64,000 bases of DNA from Channa striata (taxonomy: Eukaryota > Chordata > Actinopteri > Anabantiformes > Channidae). The notes under the pieces were generated by a model, which saw only the letters and a program-made list of their open reading frames with translations, searched no databases and was not told the DNA's origin. The DNA is taken from the NCBI GenBank assembly GCA_033026295.1, contig CM065179.1:17911275-17975274 (forward strand). The letters are read 5' to 3'. The position numbers and the translations under genes were made by a program. Every line of letters starts with the position of its first letter. The stretch's first letter is position 1. Shown here one piece after another: positions 47,876-61,284 of the stretch.

Positions 47876-47890
47876 CCACTTGGGGGCAGC
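47876..47890 (+). promoter_or_regulatory. CTCF-like motif downstream of atp5f1d
   Basis: CCACTTGGGGGCAGC matches the CTCF core with one mismatch (T for A at position 6). It lies about 250 bp past the atp5f1d polyadenylation signals, on the plus strand, opposite in orientation to the motif at 41842. Confidence 0.4.
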
Positions 47891-50800
47891 AGACTACTAG
47901 GTTTTGTACCAGACAATTTCACAAAAAACATATCTCAAGGGAATAACTCTTAATGTGTCCTATAATGTCTGCTGGTTGTGACTGCCTTAAAAGAAATTCA
48001 CATTTGAAAGTGCATGTTGGGTGTCAGCTCCTGCATCCGGGACAGATTTTTGACTGTTGCAAACCCACTTGTGGGTTATTTGGAGCTGTCAGTCGCTGCC
48101 TTGATTTAAATGTTTTGGCAGTGCTTGCTTGTTGTGAGTGATGACCTCAGGCTTCTGTGACAAAGCCAGGAAAAGTCCTTCACTGCCCATCCTGTGGAAA
48201 ACTGGGCCTTTCTCTTGTTTCATAAGCAGAGGTTTTCAGCAAAGACTCGCTCAGGGAGTTGCTGACCTCATTCACGTGCTGACTTGAGGCTTTCAGAGCA
48301 GAAACCGCAACCAGTTTATTTTTAATGTCAAGATTCTCTAGGGCCTTTTGTCAAGTTGAAGTAACCGTGTTTACTCAGAAATGCTCGCATGGCTGTGCTG
48401 AAAAGCATGGTGAAACTGCTACTTTAATGTTTTCAAATGCAGTGTCTTACTTCATAACAGGAAAATGTCTTTCATTACAGAAAGCACATAACGCCTCTAT
48501 AATCAGTGAACACTAATACCACCACAAGTTATTAATATCAAATGTGTTGAAATGTGTTTTCCACTGATTAAGTGTGTGTTGTGTAGACTTGCAGAGTGTG
48601 ACTTAAGTCAGGATCCATTAAGAAAAAAAAAAGTAGTACTCAACCTCTTACACATCCTGTTCTCTTTTCCTCCGTCTCTTTTATTAAAACCTTCTCATCC
48701 CAGCTACACACACACACACTTCAGAACAATACACAGTCATTCTCACTCATCAGTCAGCCTCAGGGCTTAGAGATGTGAGTAACACCAAACAGGTGAGATG
48801 AAACGTCCACGTCAAAACCACCACTTCTTTAATCCAGATTTATGATAAAGGATGTTGAAACCAAAGGCTATTCCATTCTCTGTACTGTTGCATGCCTAAA
48901 ATGCCACTCTCGTCAGAAGCAAAAAAAAAAAAAAACGTGCTTTCCATGTGCACGCTCTGCTCTCGGTTTGTGTGCAGCCGTATGGCTAAAACAGAGTGCA
49001 GGATGTTCCATCTTCTCTGGAAAAGAAGATATTGTAAGCGAGGAACCAGACTTTTGTTTGGTAGCACATCCAGTTTTAGTTTTCGGTGGCTTTAGACCAG
49101 CACCATATGCATTTTAACTGATAAAGAAGGATTCAAGTCGAAGTCACTAAAACTAATTCTTCCTGCCAAACCGCCTAATGAACTGGAAGTCTCATAAACG
49201 AACTGTATGACCCGAGTGTTGAAGTACGGAGATAAAGGGTGCTGAGTATCCAGTGAGAGCTCTTACTCAGGAGCCACTTGTTGGTGTTTCGGGGCTGATA
49301 AGACCTGTGATATTAAGTCCCTGTCCTTCTCCCATGGATGACCATGTACTGTAATTAAAATCTTTCACCATCTGCACAAGGAGAGAGAATAACATGATAC
49401 GAGCGGTGACAATCCAGGGTGTCATCTTTGAGTGGTACTTTAAACAAACTATGGGAGAGCTCAATGGACTATATTTATGAGCCAGCCAAAGCAGGAATAA
49501 AGGAGACCTGCCCATGTGAATCATCATATTTAGCATGATGTCAGTTCTAAGCTGATAGTAAAGCTGGGTGTCTATTGTTCTGCGAGATTCCAGCTTCAAA
49601 AGAGCTCATGACCGTAAGGGACAAGTTTAAGCTTAAAAGCTTGTAGTAGTCTGTGTGAAAACAATATTTTTTCTTTGATGTCTGTATATTAATCTTTTTG
49701 ATTCAATTGTTAAACCAAACAAGGTCTGCAGCTTTAACAGCAACACTAATATTTACTGTAAACTACAAACAGTTTTAATGATTATTGGCGTGAGAAAAAA
49801 AGCCTAAAACATTGAAAGAATGCCAATTACAGATTTCTAAAATCAAAAACAAAGCCTTCAAATGTTTTATCTGACCTATTGTGTCAAACTCAATATTTAC
49901 AGAGAAAAGCAGCAAATCCTCAAATTTGAGAAGCTTTGATCTGCTTAACTTTTTAAAGTTAATATAATATTTAGGAAACACAACAGTGTCATTAAGCAAG
50001 TTCCTTAATAGTAATCAATAATATTTTTTGTCCAGGCAGTTTCATAAAATTATCATCAGCTACACATTATACTAAGTGGCAAATATCAGCACGACAACAT
50101 GCAGCGAAGATGATGCATGATTACCTTCCTGCATGGACATGTTGGCATTTAGCCCCAAGCACAGCGTCACTGTGACACCTAATCTTCATAAGTGACGTTA
50201 ACAGTTTATTTATCATTGCAATACTTGAGTACAGTTGTTATGATCAATAATTTGACTGTGTCATCAGATTAAAGTAAAGCAAAGATTACACATAGCTATA
50301 TTTGACAATTGATAAGCGTGGAATTAAATGCAGTTAGGCTTGTGCCCGGGCTGCACTGAAGCCACAGCCAAGCAGCAGGCAGCTAAATTAATCATAAAGA
50401 AAGAACTGAGGCATAATGTACTGGCAGAGGTTCCACGGTGACACACACTGGGTACGACTGTTTGATATTTTCCTGTATGCCTTCAGCGCGTCTTGATACA
50501 GACTGAGTCACCAGCTGTATGGATCGGGATATGGAGTGACTGTAACCTCACAGATGAGAGTCTCTCAGTGAATACTCAAACTGAAACCCTCTTCATCTCT
50601 TTTATATCAGAGCTCTTATTAGCCTCATGAAATCATAGGACACACTTCACATGCACCCCCATTGACATTTCACTCCTCATGTTAATGATAATTCATGCAG
50701 CTGACAGCACTGGGAGGCCTGTTAATTTATCAGGCACAGTTATGAAAAAATAAATCGCCGTACAGCAGACGAGTGACAGATGACACATAAGGGGAGAGGA

Positions 50801-52856
50801 ATCAGATTTTCAAATATGTGCAGTGACTCAGCAAAGACAACAAAAGATTGAAACAAAAGACTTCACGCACTGGAATAATCTCTCACTGGAAGTAATGTTT
50901 GGATTTGATCTTATGATAAGCTGAGCAGTTTGTGTTGTTTGTCTTGTTTTTGTTTCTAGTCCACTTCTCCTTAATATTATTTGGATAGCAACTTTTAATC
51001 ATCGGCATAGGTTTTTGTTTTTCATTTTTTGCAGTGGTAGGTGACAGGATATTGAGAATGCCTGATGTGTGAAGGCAAATTAGAGACCTGAGAATGAACT
51101 GAGAGGAAATTAAAGGTCCAGGATATTTAAATGCTTTGAGCAATGAGCGAGCAATGACTTTGGGGATTGCAATTTTCCACACTCCAAAATTAAAAGTGCA
51201 CCAAAATTACACACATCACGCAGTGTTCATAATCATCCGCCTTAAGACTTAAACACTCTGTGTATGTTGAAATTCAGTTTTCTTGTGTGTGAAAACTGCA
51301 TTTCCACCTGTGAGATATGGTCAAGCACAGCTAAGTGTGCATCAAGGGGGTGAATGGAGGCTGTGCAGCTGTAAGAGAGGCATCCAGAGAGCCAAGCTGA
51401 TTGAAGTGCTGACCTTTTGGTGGGACTGTGTAAAGAGAGGGCCTGCAGACTCTCAGTCAGCTGTCAGATACTGCATCCAGCCTGGTAGTGGGAGTGGGGC
51501 CCTGACACCAGCCTCCCACCACTCTGCCCTGTTTGTGTCATCCATCCCTCCATTTTTACAGTCTTCCATTCCACACAAACACCCACCCACCCGCCAAACA
51601 CACACAACACACACATCCACCGCCACAAACACTCACCCAGACGCAAACATCCACACAAACACAAACATATTTCAGCCTGTGCCAGCTAGGTAACATTTCT
51701 ACAAATAGCAATGTGGGCATTTGGGAGAAAATCGCAAAGCCGCAAACACAGCCTTCTGTAGGGGTGAGATAATCAGCTTTGTGGTAACAGCAAATGGCCC
51801 CTGAGTGGCAAGGCAGGTAATCACTGCACTGAGTGCTTTTTGTGGGAGGGGGTAAGAGTGCTTTTCCATCCTTATGTGTGTCTGCATTTTCACACAGAAA
51901 TGAGCAGGCAATTCAAAGACACGGAGGTATAAAAAGTACCACTATAGTCATGGATAACTGCATATCTCCCTCCCACACTGTCTACACTAAAATAAGAATC
52001 CAAAAAACATCTTGAAATAAATATACGTTTATGTAGCCAGGAAACCAAAGATGTCCCTGTTTGTGATATATTGTCCTATAAACCCGGCGAGACCAGCACA
52101 GCGTCAAAAAGACACAAAAAGGCCTCTGTTGTGCTCAAAGCTGCTCTTCCACTTCCTAGAAGCAGCCCAGGTGAGGCGCATTTACATAAGCGTAAAACAT
52201 GCTGCGGATTTGCTTAATCAAGCTTAGTGTTACTCCACATCCCCCCCATGTTTCTCTGTGTGAGAATGTGAGAATGACATGCGGTGGTGCCAGGACAGAT
52301 GTGTAAAAAAAATCCTGTCTTTCTCGTGGACCTGTTGACAGTCACAATTGTGGTTGTTTGGCATGCCAACGAGAGGTGTCACATGCTGCAGGGTTCAGAT
52401 GGGTGCATCAGCAGGGTGGGACCCAGCCTGTGTGTACAGTACAATATGAGAAATTGTGTTTTACTTTGCATACAAACACAAAGACGGTAAAGACAACGAG
52501 CAGGGAATTTTAAAGGAAAGACGAGAACTCTCTGAAAGGGATCAGATGTCCAATAGACGACTGTGTTTATAGAACATAGTACTTATTATAAACATGTGTA
52601 AAACATGATCCAGGAGGACGTTGAGCAACTGTCCAGGTCCTACCTGTTTCACAAACAGGATGTAAGAGATATGCACCGTGAATGCTCCTGTAAATGAACA
52701 GACAGGCGGTAGAAAGTTGTGGTGGTTTTAACAAGGTTTTCAAATATCCTGATGGAAAGAAAATATGATCTACGCTCTGTGTTCTGAATTTAATGATTCA
52801 TTTAGACTAAGTCTGACTCAGCACCAAGCGAATGGAAACAGGTAGGCCTGAAATAA

Positions 52857-53084
52857 TCAAAGTATAGCAAACAAACTGAGAACGGAGGCGCAGCGATCGA
52901 GAGCATAAAGAGCTTTAGGTTCGGACGTAAAGGCTTCGGCTGAGTCGGGTTGTTTGAGGTCAGCTGGGAGGTTACTCCAGCAGAAAGGGGCATCATGGGA
53001 AAAATGTCCTGCAGTCAGCTGACTTAACTTTTTTAACTCTGGGACAGACATGAGTCCTGTATTCAGTTTAATAAGATCAGACAT
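52857..53084 (-). mobile_element. LINE ORF C-terminal fragment
   Basis: An open minus-strand frame includes ELKKLSQLTAGHFSHDAPFC and WSNLPADLKQPDSAEAFTSE. The pattern A-P-x-x-W-x-x-L-P-x-x-L-(+)-x(4)-S-x(3)-F is the typical ending of L2/CR1/Rex-like reverse-transcriptase ORFs in fish. Only this part is recognisable; it is an isolated dead fragment in opposite orientation to the one at 14418. Confidence 0.6.
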
Positions 53085-54004
53085 GAGGAATTAGCACATG
53101 ATGCTGAGCTGCATCAATTTGTCATACACATCAGTGATTCTTTTGGGTGCTTGTACCCAAGTAGGAACGTCTGCAGATGGAAAGAGGCTGTGGGGAAGTT
53201 TAAACTGCAGGAATGAACATTTCAATAAAAACAGTATAAACAGTATAAAGTAACTGATAAAAGGATGGTATAGCCACATGTAGATAAACGGAAAAAATAC
53301 TGATATAGTTTAGTTTTGAATAGTTTAAGTTAATGGCTGAATAGTTTTTTTTTATTCTATGTAAACTGAATTATGTGGCTGAAATAAACAGTGGTTATTT
53401 GAGTTGATGTAACAGGACCGGCGGGGGGTAACGATGCTTTACATGGTCAGACAACCTTATTCGTCTTGGCAGACGGGGGGTACACTTGCCACCTGTGTAA
53501 CAATTGAGGTTAAAGTCGTGTCCCTGCAGGGGCCTGAAGTGACAGCTGTACCATAACAAACAGAAAGGCCACTGAATGCCACTAATCCTGGCGCAGACAC
53601 TCAAGCCTTCCCAAACGAGCGACCCAACGCTGATCCCTTGCCTCACATGACAACTGATTGCTCCACTGTCCTTTTGCAGTGTAAGTCTCTTGCATGACTG
53701 TAATTTTCCTGTAATCTTTCCCCTCTCCTCCCTTCTGATCCGTCAGCCCCTTGTGATCTGTCCATCGGGCCCGGGATGTGTTTTTTTCTGGAACACTTTC
53801 ACACACATTTTCCAGTGGTGTGTCTTCAGCTTGGTTAAAATGCTGTGTTGCGTGTTTCCAAAACAACTACTAGATCTGTCTGGGCACGTGAAGACGCTTT
53901 CACACTTGAGAACACAGGAACACACACACTTATCATGAAAGTGGAGCTGGTTATTTGTTTCTCTTTAAATTGCATGGTTAGCACAGGTGGTGGCCCTGAC
54001 ATAT

Positions 54005-54007
<3 letters not shown>

Positions 54008-54047
<40 letters not shown>
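54008..54047. repeat. (TG)n microsatellite
   Basis: A pure TG run of 40 bp. Confidence 0.95.
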
Positions 54048-54048
<1 letters not shown>

Positions 54049-55305
54049 CTGTGCCTGTGTGTGCTTAACCACAACATGCCAAAAGGGGAATTGAGGCAGT
54101 GTGCCACAGGAGCACCTCCGGGTTGCCTTTCCTTCCTCTTGAGCTGCATTAAAACCTCATGTCATGGTATCAGTTCCGCCACCTGTGCTGTTTTGAAACT
54201 TTCCAACTGACACAGGATTTCTTGAGATCGTAGTGATGTCACATTATTTGAAAACGGAGCCAATGAGAAATAATTGGTGAGACTTTAACAAATGGATTCG
54301 TTGTTGTACAGACAGTAATGGTACTGTCCGATGATAACTAGCATCATGTAAGGCCAGGTGCTCCGTTGAGTCATAAACAAAGTAGTTTGCAAAGAACCCA
54401 CAGGATGAGTAAACCTTATTTTTAGAAGTCTGCATTTCTACCATTTGTCTTTAACATTTCTTTTGTGGAACCTATGAAAATGGCTGAATGTGAAAAAAAT
54501 TCACCACCTTTCATTTTGCATAGTTTAGACATCATCTGAAATGTCCATTCTACGTCATTCCCCACAGGAAATGTGAGGCTCGCAACTTGTCACACCAGAG
54601 AAGCCCATTTCTAAACACCTTCAAAACCTTGTGACCAGTTTCTGCCACTGGCAACTGGAAGAAAGCAGATCCCACACGTCACAAATGTGACACTTTCACT
54701 GGATGAACGGTGCAAACTTGTTCCCTTTAACCTTCACCAGTCCAGCTGACCCCCCTGTTCTAAATGCTTTTGTCCTCAGTGACTGACAACTCATTGTGGC
54801 ACCATAGTCACAAGTCTCCTCGCTGAAACAGTGATAGGAAAATATGCTAACGAGCTAGTTTCCACCTGGGACACTCAAGCAGTCAGGAATAACTCCCTTA
54901 ACACGCAAGGTCCCGCTCTGGATTCCAGGACCGGGGCAGCAGCACCAACGGATGAGGTAGTGTCCAACAAAAAAACATGTGATGACGGAGAACAACCGTG
55001 TGTATGTGTAACTTTTAAACTCGCATAGCTCCTGGACTGATAGAATAATGTGTCATAATGATTCAAATTTGAAATCAAAACACTATCATTTGGTTTTCAG
55101 CCGTAACATACCTGTAATATTCCACTACATACTCATGCTGCCTTGGTTGTCTGAAACCAAATGCCAGTGTGGATTCCTGCTGACACCCTGTTGGACTCCT
55201 GTCCCTCTTGACCCCTCTTTCTCTTTTACATTGGACTTTCCAGTCTCACAGCATCAGGGATAGAAAAGTGATGTCAATGGCAGCACATTAAAATATTTGC
55301 AGCAT

Positions 55306-55339
55306 AGCTGGACCATTCACACCGCTGAATGGTCCAGCT
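55306..55339. repeat. 14-bp perfect inverted repeat with 6-nt loop
   Basis: The arm AGCTGGACCATTCA (55306-55319) is followed by CACCGC and its exact reverse complement (55326-55339). RNA from either strand would fold into a compact stem-loop. Pairing does not extend convincingly outward, so the stem is short for a microRNA precursor. Confidence 0.85.
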
Positions 55340-58132
55340 GATACTCAACTTTCCTCCATTTCACTAACAACCTGTGCAACTCTGCTGTTGGCTGCTGTGT
55401 TGTAACTTGCAGTCTATGTAAGAAATAGCTCTTATTGCGTGAGCGTCTGTTTCATGTGAGTTCAGTCCAGGCCAGACATCCTCTGAATGCAGTCACTGAC
55501 TGACGTGGAGACATGGGAGGTGGGGCTGTTCCATGACTCCAAATAGAAGGCCAAAGTACTTTCTGAATGGCTCTGAAAGGTCAGATAGATGGTCTCAGGC
55601 ATGGAAGCATTTCTACTGTACAGTGTCTTTTAATGGTCATAATCGTTAGTCACCAGGCAACCTTCAATGATTCAGCAAAAACTCAACTGTCTTTTGTTTG
55701 AGGAAAAGATTTGTCACTCAAGGTACAAACCGCTCTATTGCATTATTTAAAAATACATTTGAAATGAAACAGCTAACTAGATAATGAAATACACATTGCC
55801 CAATAATTTGCCTGAAAACACTTTTTGCCACACACCATGTTTGCATGTGTCTAACCATCTAGTTAATTATTAGTCTACTGTCTGCCAACAATTCCGAGGT
55901 CAAGAGTCATATTGATTGCAGCTGATGTCACACTGAACATCAACAATAAAGGCGTCAGATGAAGAGAAGTGAGCCACTAAAGGTGTTTCACTCTTGGATT
56001 CATAGCCCTGGGAAACCTTAGTCATGATCTCATCAAAGAGTGAATCATGAAGGTCATTTCCAGCTAGTCCATGAAAATACTGATTACTGATTATCGGGAC
56101 TGAGATGGACGTATTTTATAGTTATGTCCACATCTGATCTGCAACTTCAAATACTCAGGCAGAAAATCTTTATAAAACCAACTCCCATCCATAAGCTTCA
56201 GAGGCTGAATTCACCTGATCTTGACAAAATGTTTAAATTTATTATGAAACACTAGTACCAGCAAAATACTGCCTCTGCCTGCATTTGTAGTGTCACATTA
56301 CCCTTTAGACTGTCTCTGAACTGGGACATCACAGCCAACCCACCAAGAAATGTGTCCGATTATATAAATGTTTTCATCCACAGTCTTGTGCAACGAACAC
56401 TAGTGAACGCTCGATAAACACGTCCTTATCAAGCAGTCAACACCAGACACATCAGCTGGTATAAATAGATACAACTGACTAATTAACCGTGAACTCATAG
56501 CTGGCCGAGTGGCTGGGTCGTGTAACATCAAACCGAAAGAATAGACATGACTAAACATAGACAAGGCCAAAGACTCTTGGAGAGAGTGAGCTAACGTTAG
56601 TTATCGTTTGGTTTTGCCGACTTCAAGCATGTCGATGAAGGTTAAGACCATCGTGATGGTGAGAGACGGGACCGAGATGACAAACAACTGCCGTCAGTTG
56701 AATCAGAGCTGATGGGATCTGTTTTTAAAAGCCCCACGTTGTCTTCCAACCAATACAGAAAGCATGAATAAATGGAATAAAGGGGTGACGACGACTGAGT
56801 GTCTTTCCTTCGGTAATCCTTGTTACAAATACACAGTTCAGGCTAATAGAAGAGTTATTTAGATAAGCTTAATACTAAATGCTTATTTCTTTATTCCATT
56901 ATATAAACTGCGTATGTTTTTACAAGCCTTGCTCCGGGCTGCCTGTGGCTGTAGTTCGGCACAGTGGCGCTTTGAACTGAATGCTAATGCCAAAATTCTA
57001 ACGTGCTCACGTGTCATGTTAACACTCTGACATTTGATGGGAATGTCATTAGTTTCGCAAATATTTAATCATAAACACAAATTTAAGCTCAGTATCAAAT
57101 TTCATGTCAATCCATTTAGTAGCTGTTGATATAATGGACTCCAGTCCGTAAATATGAAGCTCATCATTAGGATTCACGCTTCTGGGACCGTACATGTCTG
57201 CCTAAACTGTCAGTCCATCCAGTAGTTTTGGAACATAGCAGTGACAAACTGCTGGCTACAAGCAAATTTAAATAGCGGCACGGCTCAACAGAAAGTGACA
57301 AAGTGCAAATGCGATGTTTGTATTAGGGATATGTGCGTTAATTAGTGCTGACTTGTTTATCATGTAAATGAAGGATGTAAGTGCAAATTATCAATCCATT
57401 AGAATCACTGTCTAATCATAAAAGTCATGTGGTTAAAATCCCCAGCCATTATGTTTTCAGATTGCTCAATCATGAATTTATGTCTTGGCTCTCAGCAGCC
57501 ATGACTTTTAATCACTTTAGAATCTCTTCCTGCTTTTCAAGCGCACTATATTATAGTAAAAGTTTCTGGTTTATGTTGAAGAGCAACAGGATAAGCTACC
57601 CGCTGCGTGGGCGGCGGAGCTGTCGCCGCAGAACAAGCGCTGCCTTGCTTGTGGACGGGGTTAAATTGAAGCCTCTCCTTTGATCAGTAGTTATATAGAT
57701 ACCGAGGGTCAGCGCAGCCTTCCCTGTGTGACTCATTTTTGTTTCATGGTATTCCACCCATACGCAGTAAATATTTAACTACACGTCACAGGTGGCATTC
57801 TGTTTTCAGTATCCAAATGCAGCTCTTCTCTGAAATGATGCTGTTATTTCACTGATTTTAACAATAACGCTCAAAGGTTTTTATCAAGTGCTGGGAAAGT
57901 GGCGTGCACGGAAAAGGCCACATTCATTTGCATGTTACTGTTATTCCTTTTCACAAGAAACCCTGAATGGAGGTTTACTTTATCGAACATGTTTCAAATT
58001 TTATGCTTCCAGTTAGAGATTGTTGTCTGCTAAAGAGCAGTGAGCACGAAGTACATTGAACTCTCTTATGTGGAATTACTGCTGTTATCATGAAATACAA
58101 ACAGAGACATGGAAAAGAGGAAGAAAGGGGAT

Positions 58133-58193
58133 GGGGGTGGGGGTGGGGGTGGGGGTGGGGGCAAAGCCTGGAAACTTAGAGGGGGTGGGGGTG
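58133..58193 (+). repeat. (GGGGGT)n array with quadruplex potential
   Basis: Five GGGGGT-type units at 58133-58161, then a second group at 58181-58193. The plus strand has more than four G5 runs with one-base loops, an ideal G-quadruplex pattern. Confidence 0.85.
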
Positions 58194-58934
58194 GAAAAAG
58201 AGAGCACAAGGGGGATGGCGGGCAAGAGAGGGAGGGAGAGAACAAGCGCGATTGCAGGAGAGGGAAACGGGGAAGGGGGCAGCAGAGTCAGAGGGAGACG
58301 GGAATGGATGACGTCGTCGGTGGGGACGGAGGGCTATTTTAGGAATATGATAGGGCCAACGTTGCTGTGCACTCCTCTGGGCTAACGTCACAGACGAGAT
58401 CAACTCTCTGCATGACCTGCCAGCGCGATCATGTGACCCATAATGACCTTCGCTATGAGTGAATAGATTACTGCATGGCAACTGCAGGGCAAAGACCTAC
58501 TGTAGGGAGCAGATACAGTGCTGCAAAGAAAACAACAGGAAAGAGTAAAAGGAGAGCGAAAATAGAAAGAACAATCGAGAGTCTTTCACTTGAGAAAAGA
58601 AGTGGGGGTTGTTGGTTGTAAAAGCAGGAGGAGAGATAGAAAGAACCATTAATTAAGCAAGAGTGTGAATGCAAAGACCAAGGGTGGAGAGCTGACAGAC
58701 AACGGGAGACATATAAAACGAAAGAGCACCAGCCAAGATCGAGTTAGCCTACAGCTAAGGCTACCCCCAAGCTTCGGATGGAGGAGGATTAGTGGGCAAG
58801 CATTCTGGAGTGTGTGTGGGTGTGTGTGGAAGTATTCAACCATGTGGGAGGAGAGCAGGGCGATTTGGCAAGTTCTGAACTTGCTTGCACCAACAAAGGA
58901 AATGCCTGCATCTGGTATTCATCACTGTGTACTG

Positions 58935-58973
58935 TACACACACACACGCACACACACACACACACACACACAC
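58935..58973. repeat. (CA)n microsatellite
   Basis: A CA run of about 39 bp with one CG interruption near each end. Confidence 0.92.
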
Positions 58974-59811
58974 GCATTATCTCCTATCTGTTTTCTTTCA
59001 GCACAAAAGTGTTGGGAGGACTGGTGCACATCAAAACATGTTGCCCTTAAACTGATTTGGTGTCTCCTCTACACCTTAAAGAGCAGAATGTTTACAACTG
59101 ATAGTACTCCGTGAATGGGTTGAGCCATTGCAAAAGTCATATCTTTGTTTTACCAGAAGTAATACGCAAGAAGTCCATTCTGCATTGCCAAAACCACCTA
59201 CCCAGCCACCCACACTTCCTGCCCTGTGTGTCTCTCTCTCACTCCAGTTTTCTCCAGTCTCTCTCTGTCTCTCTCTCACACATGTTCTGCTCTGTTCTAT
59301 TTTATACTCTCCACGCCGACATCTAACCTTCGTCGGACCACCAGTCCCCGTGGCACTATGCTGTGGGCTGTCAAACAGACAAATAAATAAACAGATCTAA
59401 CACCCTCCCATCTTGGATGAGTTTCACAGCTATAAAGGTTCTTATCGTGCCCGGCTTGTGTCCTGTGGGCGGATTTCATTAGCTTATTTAGCACATTCAG
59501 CCCAGTTCCAGGCTGAGTCCTATTGTGGGCCTTTTAGTGTGAGCAGACCGGCTCTGTAAAAGGCAGCAATTATCAGGTCCACTTTGTGGGGGTGTCAAAT
59601 TTACACCATTTGGATTAGGCTGGTGCAGTAAGTGGTTGACAGGCCTGGATATGGGGTTTGGGAGTACAGTGCAGCAGCAGTGGTGGTCTATGAGTCGTGC
59701 AGCGTCACGACACAAGAGAACCTGTGAAGACAAATGGTTCGCCACACATGGGCAGAATACGGAACGCAGTGTGAACTATCCTGTTACAAACGTGATAGGC
59801 TAAGCCCTAAC

Positions 59812-59853
59812 AGTACATCGCATTCTCACAATAGTACATCGTATTCTCCCAAG
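59812..59853 (+). repeat. Two-copy 21-bp tandem duplication
   Basis: AGTACATCGCATTCTCACAA and AGTACATCGTATTCTCCCAA start 21 bp apart and differ at only a few positions. Confidence 0.8.
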
Positions 59854-60596
59854 ATGCACGGAGGCTCATATCACAATGGCTGGATGATTCACAATACTAA
59901 GCTACTGTAGGCCACTGGTTTTAACAACAGATGCATAAATACATTGCATTACTTATTTGCGTTTGTCCCAAGAGTCGGATGAGGAGACAGACAGTAGTGT
60001 CATGTCTTTACACTGAATATGAAGTTATACTTGGAGACCATAGCTTAGCTTGGCCTAGAAACTAAAAAAAGGAAGCCTGGCTCTCTAAAACCACAACCTT
60101 TTGTTTTAAGACTTTTTACAGATTTGTCAAAGGACTAACCGTTTGTTCCTGTTTCCACTCTTGCTGCAATGCTAAACTGACCTTTGTACTGGCTTTATCG
60201 ACCTCTTTAGGTAGAGAAGTCACGTTGACGTCGTTTAGATCTCAGTAACAAAGGAACTAATGTAAGTAAGTATTTCCTCAACCATGGAACCTGTGAATGA
60301 ATTAATGCCATAATCAGAATGCAGCTATGTTACTGTAAAAAGAAAATGCTACAAGGTCATGGCCTGTGACACAGAATGACAAAAATGTTATAATTGCGAT
60401 GAAAAGTCACTGCAGTTTCAACACGTTCATATGCTGAGACACGAGAAATGACATTTGCTTACATTCTTTTTACAGAGAACATCTCATCAACTTTACCTGC
60501 CAGCTCGCTGATAAATGAATGAATAACATGTTCTAAACATGATATGAAAACAAAACGCAAGCAGCACATAATGTTATCATTTTGCTTGCACATACA

Positions 60597-60616
60597 CTCA
60601 CACACACACACACACA
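60597..60616. repeat. (CA)n microsatellite
   Basis: A short CA run of about 20 bp. Confidence 0.85.
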
Positions 60617-61284
60617 GTGTATGATGAATGTGCCATCTGTAGTGAATGAATACAGTGAGGCTGATTGTGAAATACCTGGACAGTATCCAGCATGCCACTG
60701 GGCGCTGTTCAGTCTACAGAGGTTACTGAGTTTAGTCATAACTCACTCATTCAGCAGTAACTGAAATACATAAACTTTGAAATATGTACCCTTGATGATG
60801 TTGAGATTCACTTGTGAGTCACTGCATCTACATGTAGAAATTGCAAAATAATATGGATGTTCACAAAATGTTCCAATAAAAAGTTTGCAGGATGCTGCGA
60901 CTGGGGATCTGGTTGAAGTGTCCCTGGCTTGGATGTTCAGAAGTTCCTCTAAGCTGTGACTGTGACTCAATTAGAGTCTGATGTGACACTTTCTTTTCTT
61001 GTCCCCTTTTGTTGCACGTTTTGCACATTTTCTCTCTCTTACTTTCTCGTGCTGACACTCTCTCTGGCACGTTGTATGTTTTAGTGTGTCAAGCCGCAGA
61101 GCTTGAGATGCATCATCAGTCATCTGTGCTGCGAGCCCGGAGGGCGTGCAGGCAAGAACTTCAAACAGGACTCCTCCTGCAGGTGTGGGATCAGAGGCCC
61201 TGTCCCCAATGAAATCCTTCCCACCCCTGCAACTCCTCACTATGCTCTCTGATGACTTACGCTAAATTTTACACTTTTGAACTC

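Noticed and set aside
53835..54210. Open frames of 104-121 codons around the TG array
   Set aside because: Produced by the stop-free dinucleotide repeat on both strands.
55306..55339. MicroRNA gene
   Set aside because: The stem is only 14 bp and does not extend outward, too short for a Drosha/Dicer substrate without further evidence.
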